A stretch of DNA of 64,000 nt from Laguncularia racemosa (lineage: Eukaryota; Streptophyta; Magnoliopsida; Myrtales; Combretaceae): positions 434,001-498,000 of the forward strand of contig JBBMOL010000058.1 in NCBI GenBank assembly GCA_037954665.1, given 5' to 3'. The notes beneath the pieces were generated by a model. That model did no database searches. It saw nothing but the letters and a program-made list of their open reading frames with translations, and was not told where the DNA came from. Made by a program: the position numbers and the translations under genes. Positions 24,643 to 38,900 of this stretch are shown piece by piece; the stretch's first letter is position 1, and the number at the start of each line of letters is the position of its first letter.

Positions 24643-25326
24643 TAATGTAAGGGAGATTCTCCTATTTGAAATCTTAATATTTTCCTTGCTCTTGCTATTA
24701 AAGCAGAATTATCTTCCCCCACAATAAAAAAAAAAAACACTTTTGTTTTTATTTATTTTTTGACTTGAAATGTTCTCATACCAACCTAAAAATGAATTTA
24801 CCTTTTTGATTGATTTGGTGCATCCATTAATAAAATGTATGCAATCATTTGCAAATGCTAAATGAGAAATGCACATAGGATTACTTGTTTGGTAAGTCAT
24901 CATTGGGTTCTTTTTTATTAAATCATCAAATCATTTGCATAATTTGCAAATTATGCCATTTTCATTTCTCGTGCATGCCACGTGTCTCCCATCTGTTGAG
25001 TGATGGGTACTGTTCGCATTCTTCTACCCTCAACAAGTGTTGAAGGCAATCACGAAAGGAAAAGAAAAATATAATCGAAACCCTCTATTTTTTTTTGCAT
25101 TTCAACTTATAGTAATATATTATATTAATTTATTTCGATAAAACTACAAGTTATATAATATTGCAAATCAAATATTAATTTTTTTTAACATATTTCCATA
25201 AATAGAGCCGAAACATATCATTTTCATTTTCAAGTGAAAATAATTGTCGGAGGAAAATATTTTACATTAACCTGAAACAAAGGGGCCTAATTTTTGAAAC
25301 TACCTAAATCTACCCGGCCTCTAAGG

Positions 25327-25344
25327 TGGGCCAAGCCCGGCCCA
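25327..25344 (+). promoter_or_regulatory. Paired site II-type motifs upstream of the GBPL3-like gene
   Basis: TGGGCC (25327-25332) and its inverse GGCCCA (25339-25344) lie about 375 bp before the start codon. Such GCCCA elements are known TCP-binding sites in promoters of growth-related plant genes. The 5' leader nearer the ATG is CT-rich, and no clear TATA box is seen. Confidence 0.4.
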
Positions 25345-25717
25345 TCATTTATCGCCCCTTCGGTGGCTTCTTCCATATAGCTTTGCCTCCACGCTGACAC
25401 GCTGTCGTTCGGCAAATGTTCATCTTTTCAAGCTATCAATAATACAAAATTTGCCAAGCCGAGCTTTAAAATGTTCGTCGAAATGACTTAAAAACCCTCT
25501 AAACATCTCCTTTTACAACCTCAAACCCGTTTCCTATATTGTAATTTGATCAATTCCCTTTTCCACTCACCCGCTTCACTTTCCAAATCCTACCTCTTTC
25601 CCTCCTCCATCTTCAAAACTTCACTCTCTCTGCAAAATCGCTTTTCTCACTCTCTCTCTAAAACAAAAAACAAAAAACTTATTAGAGAGAGAAAAAAGCG
25701 ATAGAAGCCATTTCACG

Positions 25718-28700
25718 ATGATGAGAATATTCAACCGAGGCAGAGACAGCTCTGCCGACGACTCGCCGGCCTCCAATTCCCAATATCCGTCCGCTTCTTC
25801 TCCGGCGACGGTCACCGGTCCGGCGAGACCGATCCGGTTAGTCTATTGCGATGAAAAAGGGAAGTTTCGGATGGATCCGGAGGCAGTGGCGGTGTTGCAG
25901 CTCGTGAAGGAGCCGATTGGTGTTGTTTCGGTCTGCGGTAGAGCTCGTCAGGGCAAGAGCTTTATCTTGAACCAGGTGAGAGAGTGTGATTCTTTCTCTA
26001 TTGAGGTTCACTTTTCGTTTTTTGCTTAGGATTTTTGGATGAAATGGAGGTTTTTAGGGTTTTTAAATTTTTGGGGGGTCTTTTGACGTTTATAGGTGAA
26101 TTTGTTGCTGGTATTAGGGTTTATGTTGGTAGAATGTGAATGTTGAAGGTAATTTGGACTGAGTTGGTTACTTCATGTTGTAAAAAATACTTATTGATAG
26201 TGTTTTCCCGTTTTGCCTTGTTTTGGTTTGGTTTTATCTTATTCTTTTTTTTTTTTAACTGTTGTGCAAAAGCTGAAGAGTAGTCGATAGTCGTACGGTT
26301 TCCGCAGGAATAAAATGTGCAAGTGAAATTAGGCTCAGGGTAAGTTTTAATATTGGTACTTATCCAATTTTAATATTGGGGGGCGGTTTGTAATGATGTT
26401 GGCTAGTGAAATACGTCCATGATGAAGCTTCGTTAGCGCTCTCTTGGAAAATTAAATACATGGGGAATTCGGCTCAGAAGCAAGAAACTGAACATAATAG
26501 ATCGAGCAGGACTGATATGCCGCATAAAATGTTTAGTGGTGAGCAAAGATGAATCAAAACCCTTATCCAAAAAAATTGAATAAAAACATTACATGTGCCC
26601 CTTTTTTACTCACCACATTAGGCGATCTACCATAAGTTGGTCATGAAATTGCCACATGTCTTGGTGTTTGCGGACCACTAATGCTCCTGGTGGCATATTA
26701 CTCCTGTCTATAGAGGCCTTTCTATGGAATTATTAATGGACAGACTAGGATGTGGGTTTATTTTATTTTGCTCAGTCTAAGCGGATAGTGGAATCGGTAA
26801 TAACGATTTTGATTGAAGAAAGCTAGAGATTCCATCAAGTTAGTGAACAAAAGGTCTGTCTATGTCTAGTCTTTCATATTTTCAGAACAGGAGGCGGGAA
26901 TTTCCTGTTCATCTTAACTGGAAAAAGAAGTGATAAGTATTTTTCATGTGGTCTCTTCAACTAGGAATATTATTAAATTTTTGACTAGTAGCTCTGGTTT
27001 GTAAGATGGAATTCCCAGCTCGAGTGTATAATGTTAGTACAATACTATTCCTATAGCTGAGAATCTCAGCATATTGACTTGAAGTTCTTCCCTTTCAGTT
27101 TTCATTTTTCAATTTGTTCTGACAGTATCGTTTGTACGTATGTTTAGCTTCTTGGAAGGAGCAGTGGATTCCTAGTTGCATCAACTCATCGGCCATGCAC
27201 AAAAGGACTCTGGTTATGGAGTGCCCCATTAAAGAGGAGAGCACTTGATGGAACAGAGTATAATCTATTATTATTGGACAGTGAAGGAATTGATGCTTAT
27301 GATCAAACTGTAAGACCATGCCCTGATAACTCTTTCGTACTTTGTAGGTTTGCAGACCATTATGTATTAAAACCTTGTTTTACACTATCCTTGTCACATA
27401 TCAGTATTTTATTGATTCATCTTTTATCATGCTAGATTCATTCTACTTACTAAAAAAAGTTCAAATTCATTTGGCTTCCAAGAGAAAATAGATTTGGTCA
27501 TTCCACCACCTGTTGCCATTCTCACATTTTGTGCCAACTTACAGGGAACCTACAGTACTCAAATATTCTCCTTGGCGGTCTTATTGTCTAGCATGTTCAT
27601 CTATAATCAGGTTGGTAATGTCTTATAGACATGCGCTATCTTTCTTATGTTTACATTATTCCATGAGCTGAAAATTCTCTTTTTCATTAACTTCCCTTAT
27701 CATGCCTTGCTTGTGTTTTGATCAGATGGGCGGAATTGATGAAGCTGCCCTTGATCGGCTCTCTCTTGTCACTCAAATGACCAAGCATATTCGTGTTAGA
27801 GCAGCTGGAGGGAAGACTACTGCATCAGAATTAGGGCAGTTTTCTCCAATCTTTGTTTGGCTCTTAAGGGTACATTATTTGGACTTGATTTTTTTTACTT
27901 GTTCTTGAAAAAAAAAATAATAATAATTTTGGATGATTTCTTCTTTGGAATGGTAGTTTTTCATGGAAATGAATGATTCACATGTTAGGAATTAGGACGT
28001 ATTATCAGTTCTCTTTTTATTGGAGTGTTTATATGATGTCCAGGACTTTTACTTGGATTTAGTAGAGGAAAACCGGAGGATAACGCCCCGTGACTACCTG
28101 GAGCTTGCTTTGAGACCTGTTCAAGGAAGCGGAAGAGATATTGCTGCCAAAAATGAGGTATTGACTTTTTACTTTTTTGTGCTCTAGGAATTATTGTATT
28201 AGTTAATGTATTTACGCAAAAAAATTATTGTATTAGTTATTTACAAAAAATAACTATTATAGTAGTTAGGAAAAACATGTTAAGATTTGGTTGAACCTCT
28301 AATTTGATTGAAGTCCTACTTTTTTGGACAAGCTTATTTGACCGTGGTTACTAGGACTAAAACACACACAAAAAAAAAAAAATGAATACTAGGATTGTAT
28401 GTCTAATAGATTTCTAGATACTGCTGGCACTTTTTTGACAGTCTATTTTTCTTTTCTTTTATATTGTTTTTTGAACCAAAGTTCTTCTGTTTCATCATGA
28501 ATTATTTCTTTTTTCTTGTTTTTTTCCTTTTTGGTCTATAGGATGCTAACTTTGTGCAATTTCTAGATCCGGGACTCAATTCGAGCTCTATTTCCAGATA
28601 GAGAATGCTTCACGCTTGTGAGACCTTTGAATAATGAAAATGAACTACAGAGACTTGATCAAATATTAGTAAGTACTTTGTAATTATTGCATGCACTATA

Positions 28701-31700
28701 TTGGCCCTTTGGGGCATTGTGCTTCTAATCTAAGTCTCTTAAATATTAAATGCAGTTGGACAAATTGAGGCCTGAATTTAGATCCGGTCTTGATGCATTG
28801 ACAAAATTTGTTTTTGAGCGTACGAGGCCGAAGCAGGTGGGGGCTACTATAATGACTGGACCTATCCTTGTTGGTATCACGGAATCGTACTTAGATGCTC
28901 TCAACAAAGGTGCTGTGCCAACAATCTCATCTTCATGGCAGGTTGGTGTGTATTTATATTGTTCTTTTAATTGATTAACAGCTAAGTACTAGAGGTAAGG
29001 TTATTTTTTGCATTGGGTGTATGGAATTGAGGAATGTGCTGGAATCCTCTAATATAAAACTATGCCTGGACAAGTATAAGAGGAGATGAACAACCCTCCA
29101 TTCTCTTTTTGCTAGCCATAGCACACTAAATCTGTATATATCATACAAGAAAAACATAGGAGGGTGTTTGTCCAGTGTTTCCCAAGTTGGACTGATGTTT
29201 TGATGGTGATCCTTTGCACCTGTTTTACTTGAATTTTTTTCCATTAGTTCAATTGGCTTAAACTTCTAATCATGGACTGTAAAAGGCTGGCAATTGTCGT
29301 TGGTTAATCAATCAACCGAGTTAATGTCATTAAGTCTTTTTTGCCTTTCTATCCCATGCTTGATTTTCAAAGCTTTTGCTATGCCTGAACATTTTGCCAT
29401 TGCTTAGAGTCACAGCTGTGCAGTGTCGATTATGATTATGTGGTAACAAGCTAGCTTTCTTGTGAATGATGTTTTTGAGCAACTTTATTCCATTATATGG
29501 GCATAGTGAAATTGTGAACATTTCTCATCACCTTTTTGATAATTCTCTCATCACTTTTGGATAACTCAAATGTCAGTCATATCATATGATTCAATGTATT
29601 TTGCTGATTTTGATGCGTTTAAAAGCATTGCTGGGAAGTTTGTATCAACTGTTTATTCAGCGGTGGCTACTCTTACTGTTACATCCACACCCATACAAAA
29701 ATTCTTAAAGCATACTAATCCACAGATCCCACCCATATTTCTAATGTGCATGCTAACCATTAGTTCCTTGTTCCTTACTAACAGACGGCTGAATCATGAC
29801 ATTTGAGCTCATGATTCTTGTCTTATCTTTCATAATGTTTCAATGATACGTGGAACTTCATTTTTGTTCTCTCTGATGGTGTTCAGACAAGGAGTATATG
29901 CTGGGATCATTGTCCTTGTTCTAGTTGGTTGAAAATTGAATGTCCCTTCTTACCATGGTTGTTCTGTCATCTAGAATTTGAATTTATTTTCTTGATATTA
30001 GAAGAAAGTCTGTGCTAGGCTAAATCCTACTTGAATCATTTAAAAATTTCATCCAGTATGGGACTTCTGCTATTGACTTATATTTACCTTGTAGAGTGTT
30101 GAAGAAGCTGAATGTAGAAGAGCATATGATGTTGCAACAGAGGCTTATATGTCTTCTTTTGACCAGTCAAAGCCACCCGAGGAAGTAAGTCACATTGCCT
30201 CTAAAAGTATACTTTTCTCACTCCATTTCTTTTCCTAATGCAAGCATTTTCAGGCTGCATTAAGGGAGGCCTATGATGAAGCTACACAGAAGTCATTTGC
30301 GGTATTCAATGATTATGCAGTTGGAGCTGGTGCAGTGAGGAAGAAATACGAGGACCTTCTTCATAAATTCTTCAGGAAGGCTTTTGAGGTAACTTATGAA
30401 ACCGACTGAATTTCATGGGCATACAATTTGGATTTGAATTGCTTGTAATTATAGGGTTATGATTGGGCATTGCCTGTTGGGTCTTGTTAAGAGGGCTTTA
30501 TCTTAAAGCTTGATTGAAAGAATCACTTGTGATGCTTCTGGCCTTGATCATACAGGATTTATTTATTAGGGAAAATCAGAAAAATGTGTCTTGCATGAGT
30601 TTTAATATTAATCAATAGATAGAAACCATGGCAAATCTAACTTGTTTCAGCCTTTAAATTAGATTGGCTGTGAATCTAAAACTTGGTTTTAGAGGAGGAT
30701 ATCCTGAGTTTGAAACCCTGTACACTTATTTTGGACCTATTTAATGGAAGTGATACACTTCATAGGCATCAATGTTTTAGCCAGAATTATTAACCAATAA
30801 ATATAAAACTACATCAGATGCAACATGCTGAAACTTTCAGATTAAATGATTGTGCACCTAAAATTTATTTGTTTTCTCTAAGACATTGAATTGCAGGTGC
30901 CCTTATGGGATTTCTGCGAACAATAAAGTATCGCAGCATAGTAGAAAGAAATATGGCGTTTGGTGCAACTGTGATAGTACTCAAATCATATTTCCTATAT
31001 TTCACTTGGATTATTTGGTCTTAGAACCTTTTTTGAGGGGCATACAGTTTGCTAGAGTTATCTAAATATACATTTGCTCAGCTGTTGAATTGTGAAAATT
31101 GGATTTTGAGAATTCATTGTGAAATTCCTAGATAATTTGGATTGTATCTACATAATGGAAATTGACATATAATTGAAGACATTAGAAAATTTAGGAAATA
31201 TAATACATATAGTTATATTTGTCTAGAGCATTGAGGTTATAGTATTTGAAAAATATGAGTCTTATACTTGAAAAGATGAGTAAGCCCAATATGTGTGAAG
31301 AATTTAGATGTACAACCAGTTATAGTATAATTTGGATACTCTGTGGTTAGAGAAGTTGACTTCTTATGATGCACTAAAAGCCCATGAAGATCTCTTTAAG
31401 ATCACGTTTCCTTTATGTATGCTGATGAAAGGTTCTCTTTCTTGCATTGTACTAATCTGTCTGCTATTTTGTTCTGCTGATTTGTTGATGTTTTTATATT
31501 TGAAAGGGCCTAGCTAAGTGCACTTATGCTTCAAAGCATGAAGCAACCTTCTTACTAACAATTTTTTCCTATGTAGGATTTCAAAAGGACGGCATATATG
31601 GAGGCAGATCTTCGATGTTCTACTGCGATTCAAAGTATGGAAAAGAGGTTAAGGGCAGCTTGTCACACTCCCGATGCAAATATGGACAATATTGTAAAGG

Positions 31701-34481
31701 TTAGAGTTGCGTATATAGAGTAACTTTTCTTTTCATATCTTGTTCTCCATTAAATATATGATGCTAACGACCTATTTTGGTTTTGTTGCTTGATTCATAT
31801 CATTCTCTTGCATATGATGAGCCTTTATATTTTGTTGCCATTCCTATGTTGTGCTATTACTTGCTCTTTATTTTGGGAGAGGAGTATTGTTGTGATTATT
31901 GAGTAACCATTAATTTGTGAATCACCCCCAAAAAAGACCCGCTTAACTTATGACCAGGAATATGTTGCAAAGAAATATCAATACACATCCATGTCCTGCT
32001 GTTGATTTTGCACCAGTTTAGGTTTTGCTCATGGTTAAGTTCATCAGGCATTTAAGATTTGGGAATATTGTTATTTTTATTTTAATTTTTTAACTTTATC
32101 TAGTATAAATAATTATTATTTACCTTAAATAAAAGGTAGAATTGTTGCACCTTGTGATCAGTGAAAAAAAGTCAGGTTTTTGGATCATGCCATGTTGAAG
32201 CCTTTGTGCAGTCTATCGTTTCCCATTAGGTTTTAACAGGGTGCTGTAAAATAAATCCATAGGCCCAATGGTGGCTCTAAATATCGTTTTTAATCTTGTG
32301 AAGGAATTTGTTTACATAGGTTGAGTATCTTCAATGCTTAATTTACTGTGTTGCATGGTAGGCATGCATTTCTCATCTTTATTTGTCTGAATTCAAATTA
32401 TGCAGGTTCTGGATGCTCTCATAGCAGAGTATGAAGCATCTTCCCATGGCCCAGGAAAATGGCAAAAGCTTGCCACGTTCTTGCAACAGAGGTTTGTTTT
32501 AGTCCTTTCTGAATCCCTGCTGAATTTGTTATTCAGTTCTAACACATTTTGCTTTTCGAACAGTTTGGAGGGTCCAATTGTTGACCTTGCCAAAAGGCTT
32601 GTTGATAAAATTGGATCTGAAAGGAGTTCCTTGATGTTGAAATGTCGGTCAATTGAAGATAAGATGGCTCTAGTTAGCAAGCAGCTGGAAGCTAGTGAAA
32701 ATTACAAGTCTCAGTATTTGAAGCGATTTGAGGATGCTATCAATGATAAAAAGAAGCTTTCTGATGAATACACCAGTCGCATAATGAAACTGCAGAGTAA
32801 CTGCAGCTCACTGGAAGAGAGATGTTCCAGCTTGTTAAAGACATTGGAATCTGTAAAGCAAGAATCCTTGGATTGGAAAAGAAAATATGAGCGTGTTCTA
32901 TCCAAACAGAAAGCTGAGGAAGATCAGGCCACTTCTGAAATTGCCATTCTCAAATCGAGGAGCAGTGCTGCTGAGGCAAGGCTTGCTGCTGCCAAGGAAC
33001 AAGCACATTCAGCTCAAGAGGAGGCAGAGGAATGGAAGAGGAAATATGAAATTGCTGTTAGAGAAGCTAAGGCAGCATTAGAGAAGGCAGCAATTGCACA
33101 GGAGCGCACTAATAAAGAGATGCAATTCAGAGAAGATGCTTTGAGGGAAGAATTTTCTGGTGGCTTGTCTGCAAAGGTTAGATCCTCACTCTTCAGTGTT
33201 GTGTGCATTTATAGTTAGATCTTCTATTCCTGCTTCCAAATGTAAAATATAAACACAGCTGCTAATTCCTAATAACTTGATGAATGCATTGAGCAGGAGG
33301 AAGAAATAAGGGAGAAGACAGTGAAGATTGAATATGCGGAGCAATGTTTGATGACCCTGAAGTCTGAGTTGAAGGTATGGATCTTGGATGCTTTTGTTTA
33401 GAATGTCTTACTTCACATAACCTGCTGAATCATCTTGCAGGCTGCTCAGTCAAAAATAGATAACTACGATGTGGAAATATCTTCCTTGAAGCTTGAGATC
33501 AAGGGTTTAAGTGACAAGTTAGAAACTGCAAACGCTATGGCCCAGTCATTTGAAAGAGAAGCTAGGATTGTTGAACAGGAGAAGGTCCATCTAGAGGAGA
33601 AGTACCTCTCTGAGTTCAAAAGGTTTGAAGAAGTTCAGGAAAGGTGTAGAGCTGCTGAAAAGGAAGCAAAAAGAGCTACAGAGATGGCTGATAAGGTGCG
33701 GGCAGAAGCTGTTGCTGCCCAAAAAGATAAGAATGAGATCCAAAGGCTGGCAATGGAGAGACTGGCTCAAATTGAGAGATGTGAGAGGCTCATAGAAAAT
33801 TTGGAGAGAGATAAAACTGAACTGTTGGATCAACTAAGGGAAGTACGTATTTTGGAGAGTGAGGCACAGTCGAAAGTTTTGTTGTTAGAGGCAAGGGTTG
33901 AAGAAAGGGAAAAGGAAATAGAATTACTGTTGGACTCCAACAATGAGCAGAGGGCTAACACAGTCAAGGTCCTTGAAGGGCTACTGGATACTGAGCGAAA
34001 GGCCCGGGCAGAGGCAAACAGCAGAGCGGAAGACCTTTCTGTGAAGCTGCAGTCTGCCCAGGCAAGAATTGACTCGCTCCAACAAGCTTGGACTTCCGTT
34101 CGCCTAAATGAAACTGCATTAGATAGCAAGCTCAAGACAGCATCCCTTGGGAAACGTGCAAGAGTAGATGATGGTGAAATAGGTCTGGAATCTGTTCAAG
34201 ATATGGATATTGACAAAGTTACCAGAGGAAAGAAGAAGTCTCGGAGCACCACAAGTCCCCTAAAATCCACACAACCTGAAGATGGTGGATCTATATACAT
34301 AGGCGAGGAGGATAATCACAGCAGCCAAGCTGTCCAGGAGGACTACACCAAATTTACCGTACAAAAACTTAAGCAAGAACTAACAAAGCATAATTTTGGT
34401 GCTGAGCTTTTGCAGTTAAAAAATCCCAACAAGAAAGACATTCTTGTGCTATACGAGAAGCATGTTCTTCAGAAGTCATAA
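25718..34481 (+). CDS. GBPL3: Guanylate-binding-protein-like large GTPase, GBPL3 type (14 exons)
   Basis: Exons with GT-AG junctions: 25718-25975, 27148-27309, 27545-27610, 27726-27869, 28044-28157, 28567-28668, 28756-28941, 30095-30184, 30254-30388, 31577-31699, 32406-32491, 32564-33176, 33297-33374 and 33441-34481. All join in frame to about 1065 residues. The N-terminal GTPase domain has the P-loop GRARQGKS (74-81), the switch region CTKGLWLW (103-110), DSEG (130-133) and the GBP-type LLRD (208-211). A helical domain (about 330-480) and a long coiled coil (about 490-950) follow. Then come basic, nuclear-localisation-like KRAR and GKKKSR motifs (about 957 and 982) and a SAP-like C-terminus ending in VLYEKHVLQKS. 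Length and layout match Arabidopsis GBPL3, a nuclear GTPase that forms defence-related condensates and contacts the nuclear envelope. Those functions are taken from the family. No breaks are seen. Confidence 0.93.
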
Positions 34482-35330
34482 CGATTGTATGATATGTACA
34501 GGTAAGTCATGTAGCCTAGTGAGTGCTGACTTAGATTGCAATTGAGTATAGGTTGTTGTTTAGTGTAGGTAATTATGCTGAAACTAGTGTTGCTATAATT
34601 ACATTTGTTTGTTTGGTAAGGGTTTATTTTCAATACCCAGCGTTCTGTGAGAAGCTTTTCTGTAAGATGTTTTCCTTCCCTAGTTTCTTCTTTTTTTCCC
34701 CTCTTCTTTGAGGCTTTTTTTATGATGGGAATGGAATTGTTTAAGGGGGACTCCGAAGAATTACATGCTTTCTTTTTTCCTTTTTGGTGATGAAAACTAG
34801 AGAGTATGCGGTACAGTCAGTGTGTTCTTGACTAAAGTGTGATCTTAACTTTATGATTGAAGCTGGTTCAATTATGACTGGTGTTTCATCACATTTCAAT
34901 TCCACAACCTTTGTGTAATAGGTCTTGGTCATGCTGTTTCATATTTGCAACAATCTCTTCTGTATTATTTTGTCTTCACGTAGATGGGAGCTTGTGTTGG
35001 AGCACAATCTGAGATCATATTGTGTATGATGCACTATTTGGCTTCTTTTTCTGCATAATTTCTGATCAGCACTAGTATGAGCATGTGCTCAAGTTTGACA
35101 ATGGTACATGATAATGTGAAATTGGTATTTATTGCCTAATTAATGCTTGCCATGTGTCTGGAAGAGGCCGGTCAAATTATAGCAATAAGAAGCAGCAAAA
35201 CATTATTATCTTTTTGGTAGGAAAATAATATTGAAGTGAAAAGGAAGTTCCAATCAGTACTCTTATAAAACGTGAATGAACTGTCGTCTTCATACGATGC
35301 TTTTCTTTTATGTGATTCTTTGTTATATGG
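34482..35330 (+). other. 3' untranslated and intergenic DNA after the GBPL3-like gene
   Basis: AT-rich, with no credible reading frame. The transcript end lies somewhere in the first few hundred bases, but I cannot place a single poly(A) site. Confidence 0.4.
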
Positions 35331-35951
35331 AAAAACTAATTATTCAGTCCCAGCCTTATGCGTGGCTATTATTGCAAAGAATGGTCGTTTGGTCCATGAC
35401 CAAGACTATATGGGGTAAGGTCAGTGTACGCAAGGTAGACATCCTCAATAGGTGGTCCGGTTGACAGGGCAGACAGGCAGGCTTGGATTTTATGAGTAGG
35501 TCTGAATTGAAAATATTGGTCCCAATAATTTCTAGGGAGGGCTCGAATGAAATGCTAATTCTCTTGTTAAGCTTGGCCAATGTATATTTGTGATTGATTT
35601 GACTGCAACTCAATCTCACAAGAGCGTAGATTACTTGAATAGTTTCTCTATATGAATTTGAGCTTCACGAGATGAGTTTGAGAGTTTAATCGAGTTTGAC
35701 TCAAGTTAACATATAAGTTGTGTTAGACTTGTTGGGTATTAAACAGATTTAATTAAATTAAGCCTGAACCTTGAGTTTTAGTTAAAAATTCAAAACTTAA
35801 GTTTAGTAGTGTTCCTTTTTAACTCGATTAGGTTCCTTTTGAGGATGTCTGCTTTGTGTACACTGATCTTGCGTGAGTCTTGGTCATGGACCAAACGCCC
35901 ATTCTTTGCAATAACTGTCACGCATAAAGCAGGGCCTGAATAATTAGTTTT
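35331..35951. mobile_element. MITE-like element with long terminal inverted repeats
   Basis: The first about 120 bp (35331-35455, starting AAAAACTAATTATTCAG) recur inverted at 35838-35951 (ending CTGAATAATTAGTTTTT). Both arms share blocks such as TTTGGTCCATGACCAAGACT. The middle is AT-rich and non-coding. This is the structure of a non-autonomous inverted-repeat transposon. I could not define a convincing target-site duplication, so the superfamily is unknown. Confidence 0.7.
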
Positions 35952-38900
35952 TAGTGGATGAAGACTATCCTTTTTGTGATTCCTACCTTTGCAGAATTGG
36001 TAAATCGCTAACTTTTTACCCGCACTTCATTTTATTTCCTACTCTTGTTGCTTCAATTTTATTGCAATAGATAACATAATTTCAGAGAATCACTTAGTAA
36101 GTTTGTCTAAAAAGTGATATTCACTAGTCTCATTCTTCCAACTTACTATAATACCTTTTAGGCCTATTTAGACTCGATTAATCCTGCCATTGACTAGGTC
36201 TCGCAATCACTGTCAAGCTTGACGGTCGATCTTGGATGCTCATGGACAACTGTTTTCGGCCCAACTTAGAGGGAAAATGGGCAAATCTAATGGAAAAGTA
36301 CTTGTTACACTAGCCTAGCAAGTCTAAGCATGTTTAACGTGCAAACCCAATGCAAAACTACAAAGGAAAAATTGGAGGAAAAGATAAAAAAATGTGCTTC
36401 AAGTTTATTATGAAAGTGCTATTCATGATGTAGACTAAGGCTATTAATTTCAGTTAACATGAGATTCAAATATTCAAGCCTAATTTGTGATTGTTGAGGG
36501 TTTTGGTTTGGATAGATGGGTTGAAAAAAATGAGTCGTGTGAACTCTCCTAGTAGGTTCTAGTGTTCACTTCACTACCTTATGGACTCTAGGCTTCTCAT
36601 ACTTCTATTGACGCCATTTTCACCACGTTGGTGTGTTGATACTAAAGGACAATCCAATGACGTTCATTGGTGACTCCTCCCTATTGCTTGAGTAATAAAT
36701 AGGCGAGCTTATTCAAGATTTTCTGTAGAAGATTGTTCACTAGATCAAGGTTTGCTAGGCCTATGTTTGTGTCTTCACTCCCCATTCCTTCTTCTAGTCC
36801 TCCTTGCACTTCGTCCTCCTTGTTGATTATTATTATTATTCGAAGCACAACATTACCATTCTCACGTGAAGTGTATGATGCAACTACATAAACCTTAATG
36901 CAAATTAAAAGAACAAAAAAATCCGTACACGTAAGCATTATAAGCTCATAAAACGTGTCTTTGGAAACTCACTCAACTTCATAGAGACAAATATGTGAAA
37001 TTTAGTTCTCTCTATAGCTATTTATGATTTTGCCACTCAATATTATGTTATTTTATTTATTGGAATGGTTCATTTTCCCTAGTGTTTTGATTTTTTTTTG
37101 GGGTGATCATTTGATCTTTCTTGTGAGCGTTCTTTCTATAATATGTATATTTTTTTATGTTTTATTGTATCATAGTTACAACTAATTTAACCATATATAA
37201 TTTAATTAAAATATAATATTGTTAGTTCAAGGATTTGAAATCGAACATTATGTAAAAATGAGAATATGCCATTATTTAATGGAAAATCTAGAAGTATTAA
37301 TAGGAGGACTTGTTCCTTCCATGTTCAAACGTTTGAAGGACTCAAATGTCAAATCTTAAGAACTCGAATGAACAAAACAATAAAAACTCGATTAAAAATT
37401 CACAGGTTCGATTCTCCTTCAGTCAGTCCAGCAAGAGAGCAGATCGAAACATCAACAAGGAGGAGCAACTCCTCCTATCTATCAGCAGACGTCACCTCAG
37501 CAGTGGCACCCATGTCGTATCTCATGCAACCAGTAGTTTACAGCAAAACCCAACAACGTAACCATACAACAGCCATCGGAAGAGGACGATGTGACCGGGT
37601 GGAAGGCACCTAGTTGGTATGTGTATGGTGCTTGTGATCCTTGTTCTGGTGCAGTTGCAATGGGAGTAAAAAGTTCAGTTTAGTGAGACCACGGGTGCGA
37701 ACATTGTAGCAGATTGGATAGCAAGCCAGACTAGAAAGAAGATGTGTTTTAAGGATCGGTTTTTAAATCCTCGTACTTTATATAAATTTCACATCAGTTT
37801 CTCTTGTGGAAGAAAAGGGATACGTATCACATTGAGTTTCGATTCATTGATTGATAATATCTAACTATTTGTCTAAGTTCTATATTTTGTTTCTTCATGG
37901 CAGTATATATCTTGCAATTATTAAGTGCTCAAGATAAGGATAAGGAAAAAAAGATTCCGCCTGGAAGCCATAGTTAATACATCAAAAATGAAAAATATCT
38001 TATTATCCAAGAAATATTCGAGGCACACTCTTAAATTAAATAGATAAATGAATGAAGAATAAAATGAAAAATCCTTTTCCATGGATATTGAAAAGGTGAT
38101 TCACTATGCTCCCATGGCATCTGTTGAAGACTCAAAAGATATAGTACTTTTGGACTCTGATACACAGCCCAATCTTGGGTCGAAGAAAAGGACCTAAAAG
38201 TTAATACAACAATAAATGATGTATTAGTCAAACAATAATCATACACCTTACGTACTTTTACAATTTTCAGTAAGTCGATGAGACAATCGAAGCAAAGCTT
38301 TCGCACAATGAAGCTTTTATTAATTTTTTCCCCCCTTAAATACACTACTAAAACCAATTGCATGAAAAAATGGATTTCTTTTTTAATTATTGTTTGGCAC
38401 TTGTCAAGGCCTTATATCCCAACCGATATAAATATTATTCTTCATTTGGGAAGAAACAGCTTTGGAAAGGAACATTTTTAAATCCTGCATATCTCAGTTG
38501 ATCAACGTGTAGTTAACAAAAAAAATTATTATTTGGCTGTTGACAATGAGGGTGCAAAGATACATGATAGGTCTTAAACTTTAAAATTGCAACATAACTT
38601 GTAGCGTATACGAACCATGCAATAACATGTATTTTATAAAATCTACATAATACATGGTATTTTGTGAAGGTTGCAAAACTCAATCAGACTTAGACTAGTA
38701 TTCAATTAGGTTCACAAGCTTGTCGAGATATATATTATGACATTTAAATTTAATTCAATAAACTACTTAATAACCTGGACTCAAACTTGATTCGACTTTT
38801 ATCGCACCAAACTGGAATAAATATCGAGTCCGATTCAAATAGCTTATTAAGTAGGTTTGACTTATTTACACTCTTACTTGCAATACGATTTGTTTATTAA

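Larger units (their letters stand above)
21650..24950 (-). mobile_element. L1-type LINE remnant, split by a solo LTR
   Basis: On the minus strand the order is the end of reverse transcriptase (24903-24709, HLAFANDCIHF), the downstream region with YLGYPLVVERKRKQ (around 23400, joined across the solo LTR), a Trp-rich segment (23131-22808), the zinc-binding zf-RVT segment (22583-22374, CWNCKKDKDSVEHC) and an RNase H domain (about 22060-21840, AEILAIKHGL and KADSRIVVKW). This order is that of plant L1 elements carrying RNase H. The endonuclease and most of reverse transcriptase are lost. The active-site FADD reads FAND and many stops are present, so it is dead. Confidence 0.82.

Noticed and set aside
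32393..34135. Minus-strand and alternative frames over the GBPL3-like coiled coil
   Set aside because: They are shadows of the real exons, whose frame and splice sites are consistent.
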